A stretch of 64,000 nt of DNA, taken from NCBI GenBank assembly GCA_963848035.1, contig CAWKCD010000001.1, positions 3,162,001 to 3,226,000 of the forward strand, given 5' to 3'. Below, piece after piece: positions 37,208 to 47,122 of the stretch (positions are counted from its first letter, which is position 1; each line of letters begins with the position of its first letter). Made by a program: the position numbers and the translations under genes. The DNA comes from JAVVHH01 sp963848035 (GTDB taxonomy: Bacteria; Pseudomonadota; Alphaproteobacteria; Acetobacterales; Acetobacteraceae). A model generated the notes under the pieces. It made no database searches, had not been told where the DNA came from, and was given only the letters and a program-made list of their open reading frames with translations.

Positions 37208-37372
37208 ATGCGTAATCCGAGTTTCGTCCGTGCCGTCATCGTCGCCCTCGTGATGGCGGCCGCCGCGCCGCTGCTGTCGGCTTGCAACACCACCGCTGGC
37301 GCCGGTCAGGACGTGAGCGCGACCGGCCGCGCCGTCACGCGTGGCGCGAACGACGTCAAGAACGGTCTGTGA
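37208..37372 (+). CDS. Entericidin-like small lipoprotein
   Basis: 54 residues. The leader ends in a lipobox (PLLSAC) and the mature peptide starts CNTTAGAGQDVSATGRAVTRGANDVKNGL, the standard entericidin EcnA/B pattern. It should be lipidated and anchored in the envelope. In other bacteria such peptides are stationary-phase or stress induced, which fits the promoter candidate upstream. TGAGGA precedes the ATG. Confidence 0.8.
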   Translation: MRNPSFVRAVIVALVMAAAAPLLSACNTTAGAGQDVSATGRAVTRGANDVKNGL

Positions 37373-37388
37373 CCCACTCCCGGGATGG

Positions 37389-37418
37389 GGTAATGGCACC
37401 GCAAGTGGGTGCCATACC
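37389..37418 (+). terminator. Hairpin after entericidin gene
   Basis: TGGCACC pairs with GGTGCCA, extended by GGTA/TACC across a bulge, with a 7-base loop. No T-run follows, so termination is uncertain. It lies 17 bases after the entericidin stop. Confidence 0.4.
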
Positions 37419-37436
37419 CTAGCCCGGGAGACGTGA

Positions 37437-38577
37437 TTGGACTTCGACCTCACCGACGAACAGCGGCTAATCAAGGATATCGTCGACCGCCTGATCAGCG
37501 ATCGCTATGGGTTCGAAGCGCGTCGCGGCTATCGCGCCGAACCCTCCGGCTGGAGCCGGGAGGTCTGGTCTCAATTTGCCGAACTCGGCCTGCTGGGGCT
37601 GCCATTCGCCGAGGCGGATGGCGGCTTCGGCGGCGGCCCGGTCGAGACCGCCATCGTCATGGAAGCCTTTGGCCGCGGCCTCGTCGTCGAGCCTTACCTG
37701 GCGACGGTCGTGCTCTCGGGCGCGGTCATCCGCAACGCCGCCAACGCGCGAGCAGCGTGCTCGCCTGGTCCCCGCCATCGCCGCCGGCGAACAGATCTTC
37801 GCCTTCGCCCAGGTCGAACGCCAGTCGCGCTACAGCCTCAACGACGTGAAGACCCGTGCGACGCAGGACGGCAGCCAGTGGCGCCTCTCCGGCGCCAAGA
37901 GCCTCGCCCTGCACGGCGACGCCGCCGACCGGCTCCTGGTCACCGCCCGCATCGCCGGCGAGGAGCGCGACCGCCACGGGATCGGCGTGTTCCTGGTCGA
38001 CGCGACCGCCCCCGGCGTGATGCGGCGCGGCTACCCGACGCAGGACGGCATGCGCGCCGCCGAGATCGAGTTGGACGGCGCCATCGGCGAGGCGCTGGGG
38101 GAACCCGGTGACGCGCTGCCGGCGCTCGAGCACGCGCAGGACGAGGTGCTGGCCGCGCTCGCGGCGGAATCGGTGGGCGTCATGCAGGGCATGCACGACC
38201 TGACCGTGGACTATCTGAAGACCCGCAAGCAGTTCGGCCGCGCCATCGGCGAGAATCAATCGTTGCAACATCGTGCAGTCGACATGTATGTTTCTTTGGA
38301 ACAGGCTCGCAGCATGTCCATTTTCGCCACAATGATGGCGGATGAAGTGGACCCGACCGAGCGGCAGCGCGCGATGCATGCCGCAAAAGTGCAGATCGGG
38401 CGCAGCGGTCGCCATATCGGACAGGAATCTGTCCAGTTGCACGGTGGCATTGGCGTGACGATGGAGTATGCGGTGGGTCATTATTTCAAGCGCATGACGA
38501 TGATCGAGCGCAGCTACGGCGACACGGACTCGCATCTCGCCGCGCTCGCGCGCCTCGGCGGATTGATCGCGGCGTAA
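37437..38577 (+). CDS. Acyl-CoA dehydrogenase (pimeloyl-CoA dehydrogenase small-subunit-like), frameshifted
   Basis: About 379 residues of the flavin acyl-CoA dehydrogenase fold: MDFDLTDEQRLIKDIVDRLI, GLLGLPFAEADGGFGGGPVE, TVDYLKTRKQFGRAIGENQS and SVQLHGGIGVTMEYAVGHYFKRM. The layout is closest to the PimD-type small subunit, whose large partner PimC is not in the window. One extra A near 37744 breaks the frame. Start is a TTG with GGGAG upstream. Substrate is probably a mid-chain acyl- or dicarboxyl-CoA. Confidence 0.82.
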
Positions 38578-38582
38578 GGCGG

Positions 38583-39350
38583 ATGCATTGGTCGTTTCGG
38601 CTCGCCGGCATCGCCGCCGCTTTCGCTTGCTCGCCGGCTTCGGCCGAGGTCGTCGGCCCGCCACCAAGTCCGTTCGCTCAATGTGACGCGGCGATCGAGG
38701 CCGCGGCCAAGTTGCCAGGGCGCGTCCCGGACAAGCTCCTGCCCTCGATCGCCCGCGTCGAAAGCGGCCGCCTCGATGGCGCCACCGGCCGTGTCCGCCC
38801 CTGGCCGTGGACCATCAATGTCGACGGCGTCGGCTATTTCTATGACACCAAGGAGCAGGTGATCTCCGCGGTGCAGACGCTGCAGGCCAAGGGCAAGCGC
38901 AGCATCGATGTCGGTTGCATGCAGGTGAACCTGATGCATCACCCCAAGGCATTCGCCGGGCTCGAGGAGGCGTTCGACCCGATCGTGAACGCCCGCTATG
39001 CCGTGCGCTTCCTGGTCTCGCTCTATGCCATGACCAAGGACTGGCCGCTGGCCACCGCCTATTACCACTCCAGCACGCCCGATCTCGGCGAGGAATATCA
39101 GCGTCTCGTATTCGGCCGCGTCATGACGCCCATGGGCGGAACCGGCGGCGGGCTGAAGACGCCGGCAAACCCCTACGGCGCGTGGCAGGGCCTGAACGAG
39201 CGCTACGCCGCGATCCCGCCGATGAGCCTGATCTACGGCGCGTTCCCGCAGAAGCCGCCGCCGCGCGCGAATTTCGGCGGCATCCCGATGCTGTCGGTCG
39301 GCTCGCTCGCGACCTTCGCGCCGGCCAAGCCGTTCGGCACGAAGCGCTGA
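38583..39350 (+). CDS. Periplasmic lytic transglycosylase (SLT-like)
   Basis: 255 residues. Signal peptide (about 1-21), then a lysozyme-like domain with LPSIARVESGRLDG (catalytic Glu in ARVESGR), RPWPWTINVDGVGYFY, GKRSIDVGCMQVNLMHHP and TAYYHSSTPDLGEEYQRLV. The C-terminal tail is Pro-rich. It cleaves peptidoglycan glycan strands. The layout resembles transglycosylases found near secretion or flagellar genes, but none is next to it here. Confidence 0.8.
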   Translation: MHWSFRLAGIAAAFACSPASAEVVGPPPSPFAQCDAAIEAAAKLPGRVPDKLLPSIARVESGRLDGATGRVRPWPWTINVDGVGYFYDTKEQVISAVQTLQAKGKRSIDVGCMQVNLMHHPKAFAGLEEAFDPIVNARYAVRFLVSLYAMTKDWPLATAYYHSSTPDLGEEYQRLVFGRVMTPMGGTGGGLKTPANPYGAWQGLNERYAAIPPMSLIYGAFPQKPPPRANFGGIPMLSVGSLATFAPAKPFGTKR

Positions 39351-39353
39351 CCG

Positions 39354-40804
39354 CTACTCCGCCGGTTGGCGGAGCGCCGTGCGCGGCACCAAGCTGGCGG
39401 CGGCAAACCCGCTCAGCGTGATCAGGAACATCGCCCAGAAGGTCAGGTGCAGGCCCTGGCCGAGCGCCGCCTGCACCGCCGGGTCGGCAATCGACGGTCC
39501 GGACGTGTCGAGCAACCGGCGGACCTGATCGTAGCCGACGGCGACGCTGTGATGCGACAGGCTGGCGTTCAGCACGCCGCCCATCACGGTCGCCCCGAAC
39601 GTGCTGCCGAGCATGCGCGCGAACACGTTGGATGCGGTGGCCGCGCCACGCTCTGCCCAGCCGACGCTGCCCTGGATCAGCACGATCGACGCCGTGCTCA
39701 GCAATCCCATCCCGAGCCCCATCACCAGTGACCCGGCGCCGGCGATGAACGGCGACGTCCCGCTATCCAGGAACAGCATCGCCGCCGCGCCCACCGGCAG
39801 CAGCATGCCGCCGAGCATCAGCGTCCCACGCAGCCCCAGCCGCTCGAAGAAGATCCGCGCCGCCAGCATCGCGCCGACCGGCCATCCCAGCGACATCGCC
39901 GTCAGCGTGAAGCCCGCCACCAGGGCGGACCGGCCCATCACCCCCTGCACATACATCGGCAGGAACGCGGTGAGCCCGATCAGCGCCATGCCGGACAGCA
40001 GCATCGCCCCGTTTGCCGTCGCGATCGGCCGCCGCAGCCAAAGCTCGAACGCCACCATCGGATCCGCCGCCCGCCGCTCCTGCCACACGAACAAAGCACC
40101 GCACACGACGAAGACGACGGCCGCCCCGACTGCCACGCTGCCGACGCCGCCCACCTCCGTCAGCGCCAGCATCAGCCCGGCCGTCGACGCCGTGAACAGC
40201 AGGGCGCCGAGCCAATCGACTCGTCGCTCGGTCCGTGTCACCTGCTCCTTGAGGTAGCGGCTGAACAGATAGACCGTCAGCAAGCCGACCGGGATGTTGA
40301 TCCAGAACACCCAGGCCCAACTCAGATATTCCGTCAGCAATCCGCCGGCGAGCGGGCCGAGCACGGAAGACACGCCCCACACGCTCGACAGATAGCCCTG
40401 GACCCGGCCGCGCTCGGTCCCGGGATACAAGTCGCCGATGATCGGTCAGCGCGATCGGCTGGATCGCGCCGGCGCCGAAGCCCTGGATCAGCCGGTAGAT
40501 GATGAGCGCCGGCATCGACCCGGCAAAGCCGCACAGCGCCGAGCCGACCAGGAAGATCGCGACTCCGACGAGCAGCACCGGCTTTCGCCCATACATGTCG
40601 GACAGCTTGCCGAACACGATCGTGGTCGCCGTCTGCGCCAGCAGGAAAGGCGGAGAACACCCAGGAGTAGAGGTGCAGGTCGCCGAGCTTGGCCGCGATC
40701 TGCGGCATGGCGGTCGAGACGATGGTCGCCTCGATGGCGATCATGAACATCGCCGACATCACGGCGGCGAGGACGAGGGGGCGGCGGGGCGAGGTCTCGG
40801 GCAT
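39354..40804 (-). CDS. DHA2-family MFS drug/H+ exporter, two frameshifts
   Basis: About 483 residues, 14 helices. MFIAIEATIVSTAMPQIAAKLG-type helix 1, GKLSDMYGRKPVLL (motif A), LIIYRLIQGFGAGAIQPIAL, VWGVSSVLGPLAGGLLTE (motif C) and WVFWINIPVGLL are typical of EmrB-like exporters. An extra T near 40648 and an extra G near 40443 break the frame. It probably exports hydrophobic compounds. It is divergent from pstS. Confidence 0.83.
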
Positions 40805-40866
40805 GGGTCTTAACTATGACTGCACCGTCAACTCCGCACTCCCCCGCGACGCGTTTTCCACAGAGG

Positions 40867-40899
40867 CTGTCATCGAACTGTCATCAAACTGCAATCTCT
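40867..40899 (+). promoter_or_regulatory. Pho box (PhoB operator) upstream of pstS
   Basis: Two adjacent 11-base direct repeats, CTGTCATCGAA and CTGTCATCAAA, followed by a weaker third, CTGCAATCTCT. This matches the PhoB consensus (CTGTCAT spaced at 11 bases). It lies 86-118 bases before the pstS start, in the gap shared with the DHA2 exporter. It predicts induction of the operon under phosphate limitation. Confidence 0.8.
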
Positions 40900-40984
40900 A
40901 TGCCGTCTCACGGTGCCACAAGGCCGCATCCGAACGGAAACGCGTCGCACAGAGCGACCGACTTCCGCCCTAAGGAGGATCACC

Positions 40985-42005
40985 ATGACAAAGATGCAAA
41001 ACTTGCTGGCCTCGGCCGCAATGCTCTGCGCGTTCGCCCTGCCGGCGGCCGCGCAACAGATCACCGGCGCAGGCGCGACCTTCCCGGCGCCGGTTTATAC
41101 CAAGTGGGGCGAGGCCGCTAAGGCCGCCATCGGCGTCGAGCTCAACTACCAGGCGATCGGCTCCGGCGGCGGTCAGAACCAGATCCTGAACCGCACCGTC
41201 GATTTCGGCGCGTCGGATGCGCCGATGGATGCGGCCAAGCTCGAGAGCGGCAAGCTGGTGCAGTTCCCGATGGTGATGGGCGCCGTCGTGCCGATCGTGA
41301 ACCTGCCGGGCGTCGAGAGCGACCAGCTCAAGCTGACCGGCGAGATCCTGGCCGACATCTACGCCGGCAAGATCACCAAGTGGAACGACCCCAAGCTCGT
41401 CGAGATGAACCGCGGCGTGACCCTGCCGAACCTGGCCATCGCCCCGGTGTATCGCGCCGACGCGTCCGGCACCTCGTTCGTGTTCACGAGCTACCTCTCC
41501 GCGGTGAGCGCGGATTGGAAGTCCAAGGTCGGCGCCAATGCCAGCGTGAACTGGCCGGCCGGCACCGGCGCCAAGGGCAATGACGGCGTCGCCGCCACGC
41601 GTCAAGAACGTCAAGGGCGGCATCGGCTACGTCGAGAACGCCTATGCGACGCAGAACAAGCTGACCACCACGCAGCTCCGCAACAAGGCCGGCTCCTTCG
41701 TCAAGCCGACCATCGAGTCGTTCCAGGACGCAGCCGCCAACGCCGACTGGGCCGGCGCCAAGAACTACGCCGTCAGCATCATCGACCTGCCGGGCGCGAC
41801 CAGCTGGCCGATCGTCTCGGCGACGTTCCTGCTGCTGCCGAAGGACCCGAAGGATCCCGCGCACCAGCAGCTCGTGCTGAAGTGGGTGAACTGGGACTAT
41901 GACAACGGCGACGCCATCGCCAACCAGCTCGAATACGTGCCGCTGCCGCAAAAGGTGAAGGACCTGGTCCGCGCCACCTGGAAGCAGCAGCTCGCGTTCA
42001 AGTAG
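40985..42005 (+). CDS. pstS: Phosphate ABC transporter substrate-binding protein PstS, frameshifted
   Basis: About 340 residues. Signal peptide (to about AAAQQ), then ITGAGATFPAPVYTKWGE, YQAIGSGGGQNQILNRTVDFGASDAPM, RADASGTSFVFTSYLS and NVKGGIGYVENAYATQNKL, the phosphate-binding loops of PstS. An extra A near 41598 splits the frame. AAGGAGG upstream gives a strong start. It binds phosphate in the periplasm and delivers it to PstCA. Confidence 0.92.
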
Positions 42006-42013
42006 ACTTAGCT

Positions 42014-42117
42014 TCGTCACTGCGAGGCGCTTAGCGCCGAGGCAGTCCAGGGCGGCATCGCGGCGTTCCCGCCGCCCTGGATTGCCCCGCTGCCCGACGG
42101 GCGGCTCGCGATGACGG
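42014..42117. repeat. Dispersed inverted repeat between pstS and pstC
   Basis: Outer arms GTCACTGCGAG and CTCGCGATGAC, and inner arms GGCAGTCCAGGGCGGC and GCCGCCCTGGATTGCC, form an imperfect palindrome of about 100 bases. This is the 'GTCATTGCGAG...CAATCCAGG' type of intergenic repeat common in alphaproteobacteria. In RNA it would be a long hairpin just after pstS. Confidence 0.8.
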
Positions 42118-42162
42118 AATGAGGTTCCAACCGCGCCTCGGCGCATTTTGCGAAGGACGATC

Positions 42163-43140
42163 GTGTCAGAGGCTCTCGCCGCCGCGCCCGCCAACGCCCC
42201 GACCGCTCCCCGCCTACGCCGCGGCAGCGGCACGGGCGACGCCATCTTCGCGCTCGCCGCCCGCGCCTCCGGCGTCTTCGTGCTCATCCTGCTGGGCGCG
42301 ATCATCGTCACCCTGTTCATCGGCGGGCTGCCGGCATTCGGTGCGTTCGGCGCCGGGTTCCTCGTCAACCCGACCTGGGACCCGGTCAAGGACATGTTTG
42401 GCGGCGCGGTGCCGATCTACGGCACGCTCATCACCGCGATCCTGGCGCTCATCCTCTCCGTGCCGATCTCGTTCGGCATCGCCTTCTTCCTGACCGAACT
42501 CGCGCCGCCCTGGCTGCGCCGTCCGGTCGGCACCGCCGTCGAACTGCTCGCCGCCGTGCCGTCGATCATCTACGGGATGTGGGGGTTCTTCGTCATCGTC
42601 CCGGTGATGTCGCAATACGTGCAGCCCTGGGCGATCGACACGCTCGGCGACCTGCCGGGGATCGGCGTGCTGTTCTCGGGCGCGCCGTTCGGCACCGGCA
42701 TCTTCACCGCGGCCCTGGTGCTGGCGGTCATGATCATCCCGTTCATCTCGGCGACGATGCGCGACGTCTTCCTGACCGTGCCGCCCGTCTACAAGGAAAG
42801 CGCCTACGGCGTCGGCTGCACCACCTGGGAAGTGATGCGCTCGATCGTGCTGCCCTACACGCGCGTCTCGGTGGTCGGCGGGGTCATGCTCGGCCTCGGC
42901 CGCGCGCTCGGCGAGACGATGGCGGTGACTTTCGTGATCGGCAACACCAACCGGATCTCGGCCAGCCTGTTCGGCCCCGGCAACACCATCGCCTCGCTGG
43001 TCGCACTCGAATTCCCGGAGGCGCAGGCGGGCAGCCTGAAGCTGTCGGCGCTGCTGGCGCTCGGCTTCATCCTGTTCGTGATCTCCTTCATCGTGCTGGC
43101 CATCTCGCGGTTGCTGCTGCGGCCGGGGGTGCGGGCATGA
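42163..43140 (+). CDS. pstC: Phosphate ABC transporter permease PstC
   Basis: 325 residues with six membrane helices: GVFVLILLGAIIVTLFIGG, YGTLITAILALILSVPISFGIA, and the EAA loop in KESAYGVGCTTWEVMRSIVLPYT followed by GLGRALGETMAVTFVIGNT. The start at GTG 42163 is chosen for GAAGGA five bases upstream. It overlaps pstA by four bases. Forms the inner-membrane channel with PstA. Confidence 0.92.
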   Translation: MSEALAAAPANAPTAPRLRRGSGTGDAIFALAARASGVFVLILLGAIIVTLFIGGLPAFGAFGAGFLVNPTWDPVKDMFGGAVPIYGTLITAILALILSVPISFGIAFFLTELAPPWLRRPVGTAVELLAAVPSIIYGMWGFFVIVPVMSQYVQPWAIDTLGDLPGIGVLFSGAPFGTGIFTAALVLAVMIIPFISATMRDVFLTVPPVYKESAYGVGCTTWEVMRSIVLPYTRVSVVGGVMLGLGRALGETMAVTFVIGNTNRISASLFGPGNTIASLVALEFPEAQAGSLKLSALLALGFILFVISFIVLAISRLLLRPGVRA

Positions 43141-44025
43141 GCGCCACGACAGCCGGGGTGCGCGAGCCCAAGCGCGATGCCAAGGTGGCGGGCTCGCTCG
43201 CGCGCCGACGCTACCTGGTCGACAAGGTCATTCGTGTCCTGTGCTGGTTGGCGGCCGCGATCGGCCTGTTCTTCCTGGCCTCGATCCTGCTCACCCTGGT
43301 GTTCCGTGGCTTCGGCGGACTTTCACTGAGCGTGTTCACGCAGGTGACCAAGCCGCCGGGCTCCAATGGCGGGCTGCTGAACGCCATCGTCGGCAGCCTG
43401 ATCCAAACCGCGATCGGCACGGCCATCGGCACGCCCGATCGGTCTGATGGTCGGCACCTATCTGTCCGAATACGCCGCCGGGTCGCGGCTCGGCGACGCG
43501 GTGCGCTTCGTCTCGGACGTGCTGCTCTCGGCGCCGAGCATCTTGATCGGCCTGTTCGTCTATCAATTGCTGGTCAATCCGTTCAACGGCTTCTCCGGCT
43601 GGGCCGGATCGGTCGCGCTGGCGGTGATCGTGATCCCGATCGTGGTGCGCACCACCGAGGACATGCTGCGCCTGATTCCGACCGCCTTGCGCGAAGCCGC
43701 GGTCGCGCTGGGCGCGCCGAAATGGAAGTCGATCGTCTTCGTCTGCTACCGCGCGGCCGTCGACGGGATCCTGACCGGTGTGCTGCTCGCCATCGCCCGC
43801 ATCGCCGGCGAGACCGCGCCGCTGCTGTTCACCTCGCTCGGCAATCTCAACTGGTCGGTCGATCTCGGCCGCCCGATGAGCAGCCTGCCGGTGACGATCT
43901 ATCAATATGCCGGTGCGGCGTTCGATGACTGGGTGCAGCTTGCCTGGGTCGGCGCGCTGCTGATCACGTCGGGCGTGTTGGCGCTCAACATCGTGGCGCG
44001 CTTCGCGCTTCGTAAAAGGGTATGA
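43137..44025 (+). CDS. pstA: Phosphate ABC transporter permease PstA, frameshifted
   Basis: About 295 residues. Helix 1 (VLCWLAAAIGLFFLASILL), GGLLNAIVGSLIQTAIGTAIG, then after the break IGLMVGTYLSEYAAGS. The EAA loop is ALREAAVALGAPKWKSIVF with AIARIAGETAPLLFTSLGN. One extra C near 43437 breaks the frame. Start overlaps pstC (ATGA), stop overlaps pstB (ATGA). Confidence 0.9.
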
Positions 44026-44852
44026 GGATGTCGGTGACACAAGAAAATCCCGGTGCCCTGGGCCAGATGCAGGCACGCTCCACGGCCGACCTGCACGAGC
44101 CGCGCCTGGCCATCAGGAACCTCGATTTCTATTACGGTTCCAACAAGGCGCTGAAGGCCATCAACCTGGACCTGCCGGAGCGGCAGGTGACGGGGATGAT
44201 CGGCCCGTCCGGCTGCGGCAAGTCGACGCTGCTGCGCTGCTTGAACCGGATGTATGACCTCTATCCCGGCCAGCGCGCCGAGGGCGAGGTGATGCTCGAC
44301 GGCGAGAACATCCTCTCTCCGATCCGTCGACATCAACGACCTGCGCAGCCGGATCGGCATGGTGTTCCAGAAGCCGACGCCGTTTCCGATGTCGATCTAC
44401 GACAACATCGCCTTCGGTGTCCGGCTGCACGAGAAGCTCGGCCGGGCCGAGATGGACGAGCGGGTCGAATGGTCGCTGACGCGCGCCGCGCTGTGGGGCG
44501 AGGTGAAGGACCGGCTGAAGACCTCGGCGACGGGATTGTCTGGCGGCCAGCAGCAGCGCCTCTGCATCGCCCGCACGATCGCGGTGCGCCCCGAGGTGAT
44601 CCTGCTCGACGAGCCGACCTCGCGCGCTCGACCCGATCAGCACGCTCAAGGTCGAGGAGCTGATCGACGAGCTGAAGCACGATTTCACCATCGCGATCGT
44701 CACCCACAACATGCAGCAGGCTGCCCGCTGCGCCGATCAGGTGGCGTTCTTCTACCTCGGCGAACTCGTCGAGGTGGCGCCGGCCGGCGAGATGTTCACC
44801 GCGGCCGAAACAGCAGCGCACGCAAGAATACATCACCGGCCGGTTCGGCTGA
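44022..44852 (+). CDS. pstB: Phosphate ABC transporter ATPase PstB, three frameshifts
   Basis: About 276 residues. Walker A GPSGCGKSTLLRCLNRM, Q-loop MVFQKPTPFPMSIYDNIAFG, signature LSGGQQQRLCIARTIAV, Walker B VILLDEPTS, H-loop IVTHNMQQAARCAD. Single extra bases near 44321 (A), 44623 (C) and 44811 (G) break the frame. The repaired end is PKQQRTQEYITGRFG with TGA at 44850-44852. It hydrolyses ATP for phosphate import. Confidence 0.92.
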
Positions 44853-44875
44853 TCGTTCGGCGGGGAGAGACAAAA

Positions 44876-45601
44876 ATGCCAGAGTCGCCGCACATCGTGA
44901 AAAGCTTCACCCAGGAACTCGACAGCCTCCGCGACCTGCTGACCAAGATGGGCGGCATCGTCGAGAGCCAGCTGGACCTCGCAACCCAGGCGCTGGTGGA
45001 ACAGGACCCCGACATCGCCGCCCGTGCCGTGCAGCAGGACCCGGCGGTCGATGCGCTCGAGAAGCAGATCGAGGCGCTGGTGATCCGGATGCTGGCGCTG
45101 CGCCAGCCGATGGCCGGCGATCTCCGGCAGATCGTGGCCGGGCTGAAGATCTCCGCCGGGCTGGAGCGGATCGGCGATTACGCCAAGAACGTCGCCAAGC
45201 GCAGCATCGTGCTCGGCCAGTTCTCATTGCCGTTCAGCCTCACCGGCATTGCCACCATGGCGCGGCTCGCGCAGGACAACCTCCGCCTCGTCATCGACGC
45301 GGCCGGCGAGAATGACGCCGGGAAAGCGGTCCAGGTCTGGGAATCCGACGAAGCGATCGACGACCTCTACAACTCGATCTTCCGCGAGCTGGTCACCTAC
45401 ATGATGGAAGACCCGCGCAACATCACGCCGTGCACGCACCTGCTGTTCATCGCCAAGAACATTGAACGGATCGGCGATCACGCGACCAATATCGCCGAGA
45501 CGGTGCATTACGCCGCGACCGGGGAGTCGCTCTCAGACGACAGGCCGCGCGGGACCGAGGCCTCGACCTACGCCGTCGTCCGCAACCCCGAGGCGTCGTG
45601 A
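44876..45601 (+). CDS. phoU: Phosphate signalling protein PhoU
   Basis: 241 residues. Two three-helix PhoU repeats with the metal-binding motifs GLERIGDYAKNVAKRS near 98 and KNIERIGDHATNIAETVHY near 201. It links the Pst transporter to the PhoR/PhoB system and represses it when phosphate is plentiful. It begins 23 bases after pstB; its stop overlaps the phoB start by one base. Confidence 0.93.
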   Translation: MPESPHIVKSFTQELDSLRDLLTKMGGIVESQLDLATQALVEQDPDIAARAVQQDPAVDALEKQIEALVIRMLALRQPMAGDLRQIVAGLKISAGLERIGDYAKNVAKRSIVLGQFSLPFSLTGIATMARLAQDNLRLVIDAAGENDAGKAVQVWESDEAIDDLYNSIFRELVTYMMEDPRNITPCTHLLFIAKNIERIGDHATNIAETVHYAATGESLSDDRPRGTEASTYAVVRNPEAS

Positions 45602-46296
45602 TGCAAAAGCCGATGGTTCTCGTGGTCGAGGACGAGGCGTCGCTGGTGGCGATGCTGCGATACAATTTGGAGAAGCAGGGTTTCCGGGTCGAAGAAGCGG
45701 TGGACGGGCAAGAGGCGATCTCGCGCATCACCGAATCGCCGCCCGATATCGTTCTGCTCGACTGGATGCTGCCGGTGATGTCCGGCATCGAGGTCTGCCG
45801 CCAGATCCGCCGCCGCCCGGCGACGCGGGATCTGCCAGTGATCATGGTGACCGCCCGCAGCGAGGACCAGGATGCCGTGCGTGGGCTCAACACCGGCGCC
45901 GACGACTACATCACCAAGCCGTTCAGCATGGACGCGCTGCTCGCGCGCATCCGCGCCCTGCTGCGCCGGGCCGGGCCGCCGACGACGCGGGGCTCGCTCG
46001 AGTTCCACGACATCATGATGGACCAGTCGGCGCATCGCGTGCAGCGCAATGGGCGCGCGGTGCATCTGGGGCCGACGGAATATCGGTTGCTCGAATTCCT
46101 GATGCAGCACCCGCGCCGGGTGTTCTCGCGCGAGGAATTGCTGAACGCGGTGTGGGGCAGGGACATCCACGTCGAGCCGCGCACGGTGGACGTCCACATC
46201 CGGCGGCTGCGCAAGAGCATCAACGGCGAGGGCGAGTTGGACGTGGTGCGGACGGTGCGCGCGGCGGGCTACGCGCTGGATACCGAGCAGATCTGA
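45601..46296 (+). CDS. phoB: Phosphate regulon response regulator PhoB
   Basis: 231 residues. Receiver domain with acidic pocket D11/E12, phospho-acceptor D54 (VLLDWMLPVMSG) and the conserved Lys in DYITKPF. The OmpR-type winged-helix domain ends with EPRTVDVHIRRLRKSIN. Start could be the GTG one codon earlier. It should bind the Pho box upstream of pstS. The cognate kinase phoR is not in the window. Confidence 0.93.
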   Translation: MQKPMVLVVEDEASLVAMLRYNLEKQGFRVEEAVDGQEAISRITESPPDIVLLDWMLPVMSGIEVCRQIRRRPATRDLPVIMVTARSEDQDAVRGLNTGADDYITKPFSMDALLARIRALLRRAGPPTTRGSLEFHDIMMDQSAHRVQRNGRAVHLGPTEYRLLEFLMQHPRRVFSREELLNAVWGRDIHVEPRTVDVHIRRLRKSINGEGELDVVRTVRAAGYALDTEQI

Positions 46297-46299
46297 CGG

Positions 46300-46320
46300 C
46301 CGCCCGGATTTGCGGGGCGG
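46300..46320 (+). terminator. Weak hairpin after phoB
   Basis: CCGCCC pairs with GGGCGG across a 9-base loop, 4 bases after the phoB stop. No T-run, so it is only a possible end of the pst-phoB transcript. Confidence 0.3.
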
Positions 46321-46375
46321 TTGACGACGCGGCGGAAGGGAAGCTGTAGTCAGGCCCAGGGATCGGGAGGGGACC

Positions 46376-47113
46376 ATGCGCTTGGCGCAGATGGCGGCGC
46401 TGTTCGGGGTGGCTTCCTGTTGGGCCGCCGCGTCGGCGCGGGCGGATGAGGCGCTGCTCGCGCCGCGGCCGGGCTTCAGCTACACGGTCCGCAACGAGAC
46501 GAAGAATACGTCCGGCGCCGACACGTTCGAACAGGTCTCCCTGATCGAACGGAAGATCCTGTCGAGCGATGGTCCGACCTCGAAAGCCAGCAGCGTCATC
46601 ACCTTCGTCAGCAACAAGCAGAACGGGGCCGAGGAAGCGGTCGATTTCATCCCCGTCCCCGGTCCGAACACGTTCAACGAATTCATGTATTTCTTGCCGA
46701 CCGAGATCTCGATGGAGTTCGACCTCAACCGCAAGGATCAGCCGCCGGGGCGCCATATCAGCCAATCGCGCGTCGACTGCGACAAGGCCGGCGTCGCCAG
46801 CTTTTTCCCGCTCGGCACGACGCCGAGCGTCGCGGTGAATTGCACCACCGCGACGTCACTGGATGGCAGGGGAACGCCGCCGCAGGATGCCGCCATGGCG
46901 CTGTCCTACGAGGGGATGACGAGCGTGGAAACGCCGGCCGGAAAGTTCCACGTGCACCAGATCAGACAGACGATCATCCAAACCGGACGGAAAACCGAGA
47001 GCGTCATCCTGTTCGACGAGGGGTACGGCATCGCGATTTCATCGACCGTCAGGGTCGAGGCTGCGAACGTCAGCTTCAACTCGCATGTCGAGGTGATCGC
47101 GATGTCGAAATAG
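46376..47113 (+). CDS. Secreted hypothetical protein
   Basis: 245 residues. Signal peptide (MRLAQMAALFGVASCWAAASARA), then a beta-rich domain with FSYTVRNETKNTSGADTF, two cysteine positions (VDCDKAG, VNCTTAT) and TPAGKFHVHQIRQTIIQTG. It resembles proteins with a TapB/DUF3108-like fold that read out lipoprotein or polysaccharide, but I cannot assign it. GGGAGG upstream of the ATG. Confidence 0.55.
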   Translation: MRLAQMAALFGVASCWAAASARADEALLAPRPGFSYTVRNETKNTSGADTFEQVSLIERKILSSDGPTSKASSVITFVSNKQNGAEEAVDFIPVPGPNTFNEFMYFLPTEISMEFDLNRKDQPPGRHISQSRVDCDKAGVASFFPLGTTPSVAVNCTTATSLDGRGTPPQDAAMALSYEGMTSVETPAGKFHVHQIRQTIIQTGRKTESVILFDEGYGIAISSTVRVEAANVSFNSHVEVIAMSK

Positions 47114-47122
47114 CGCCGGACG

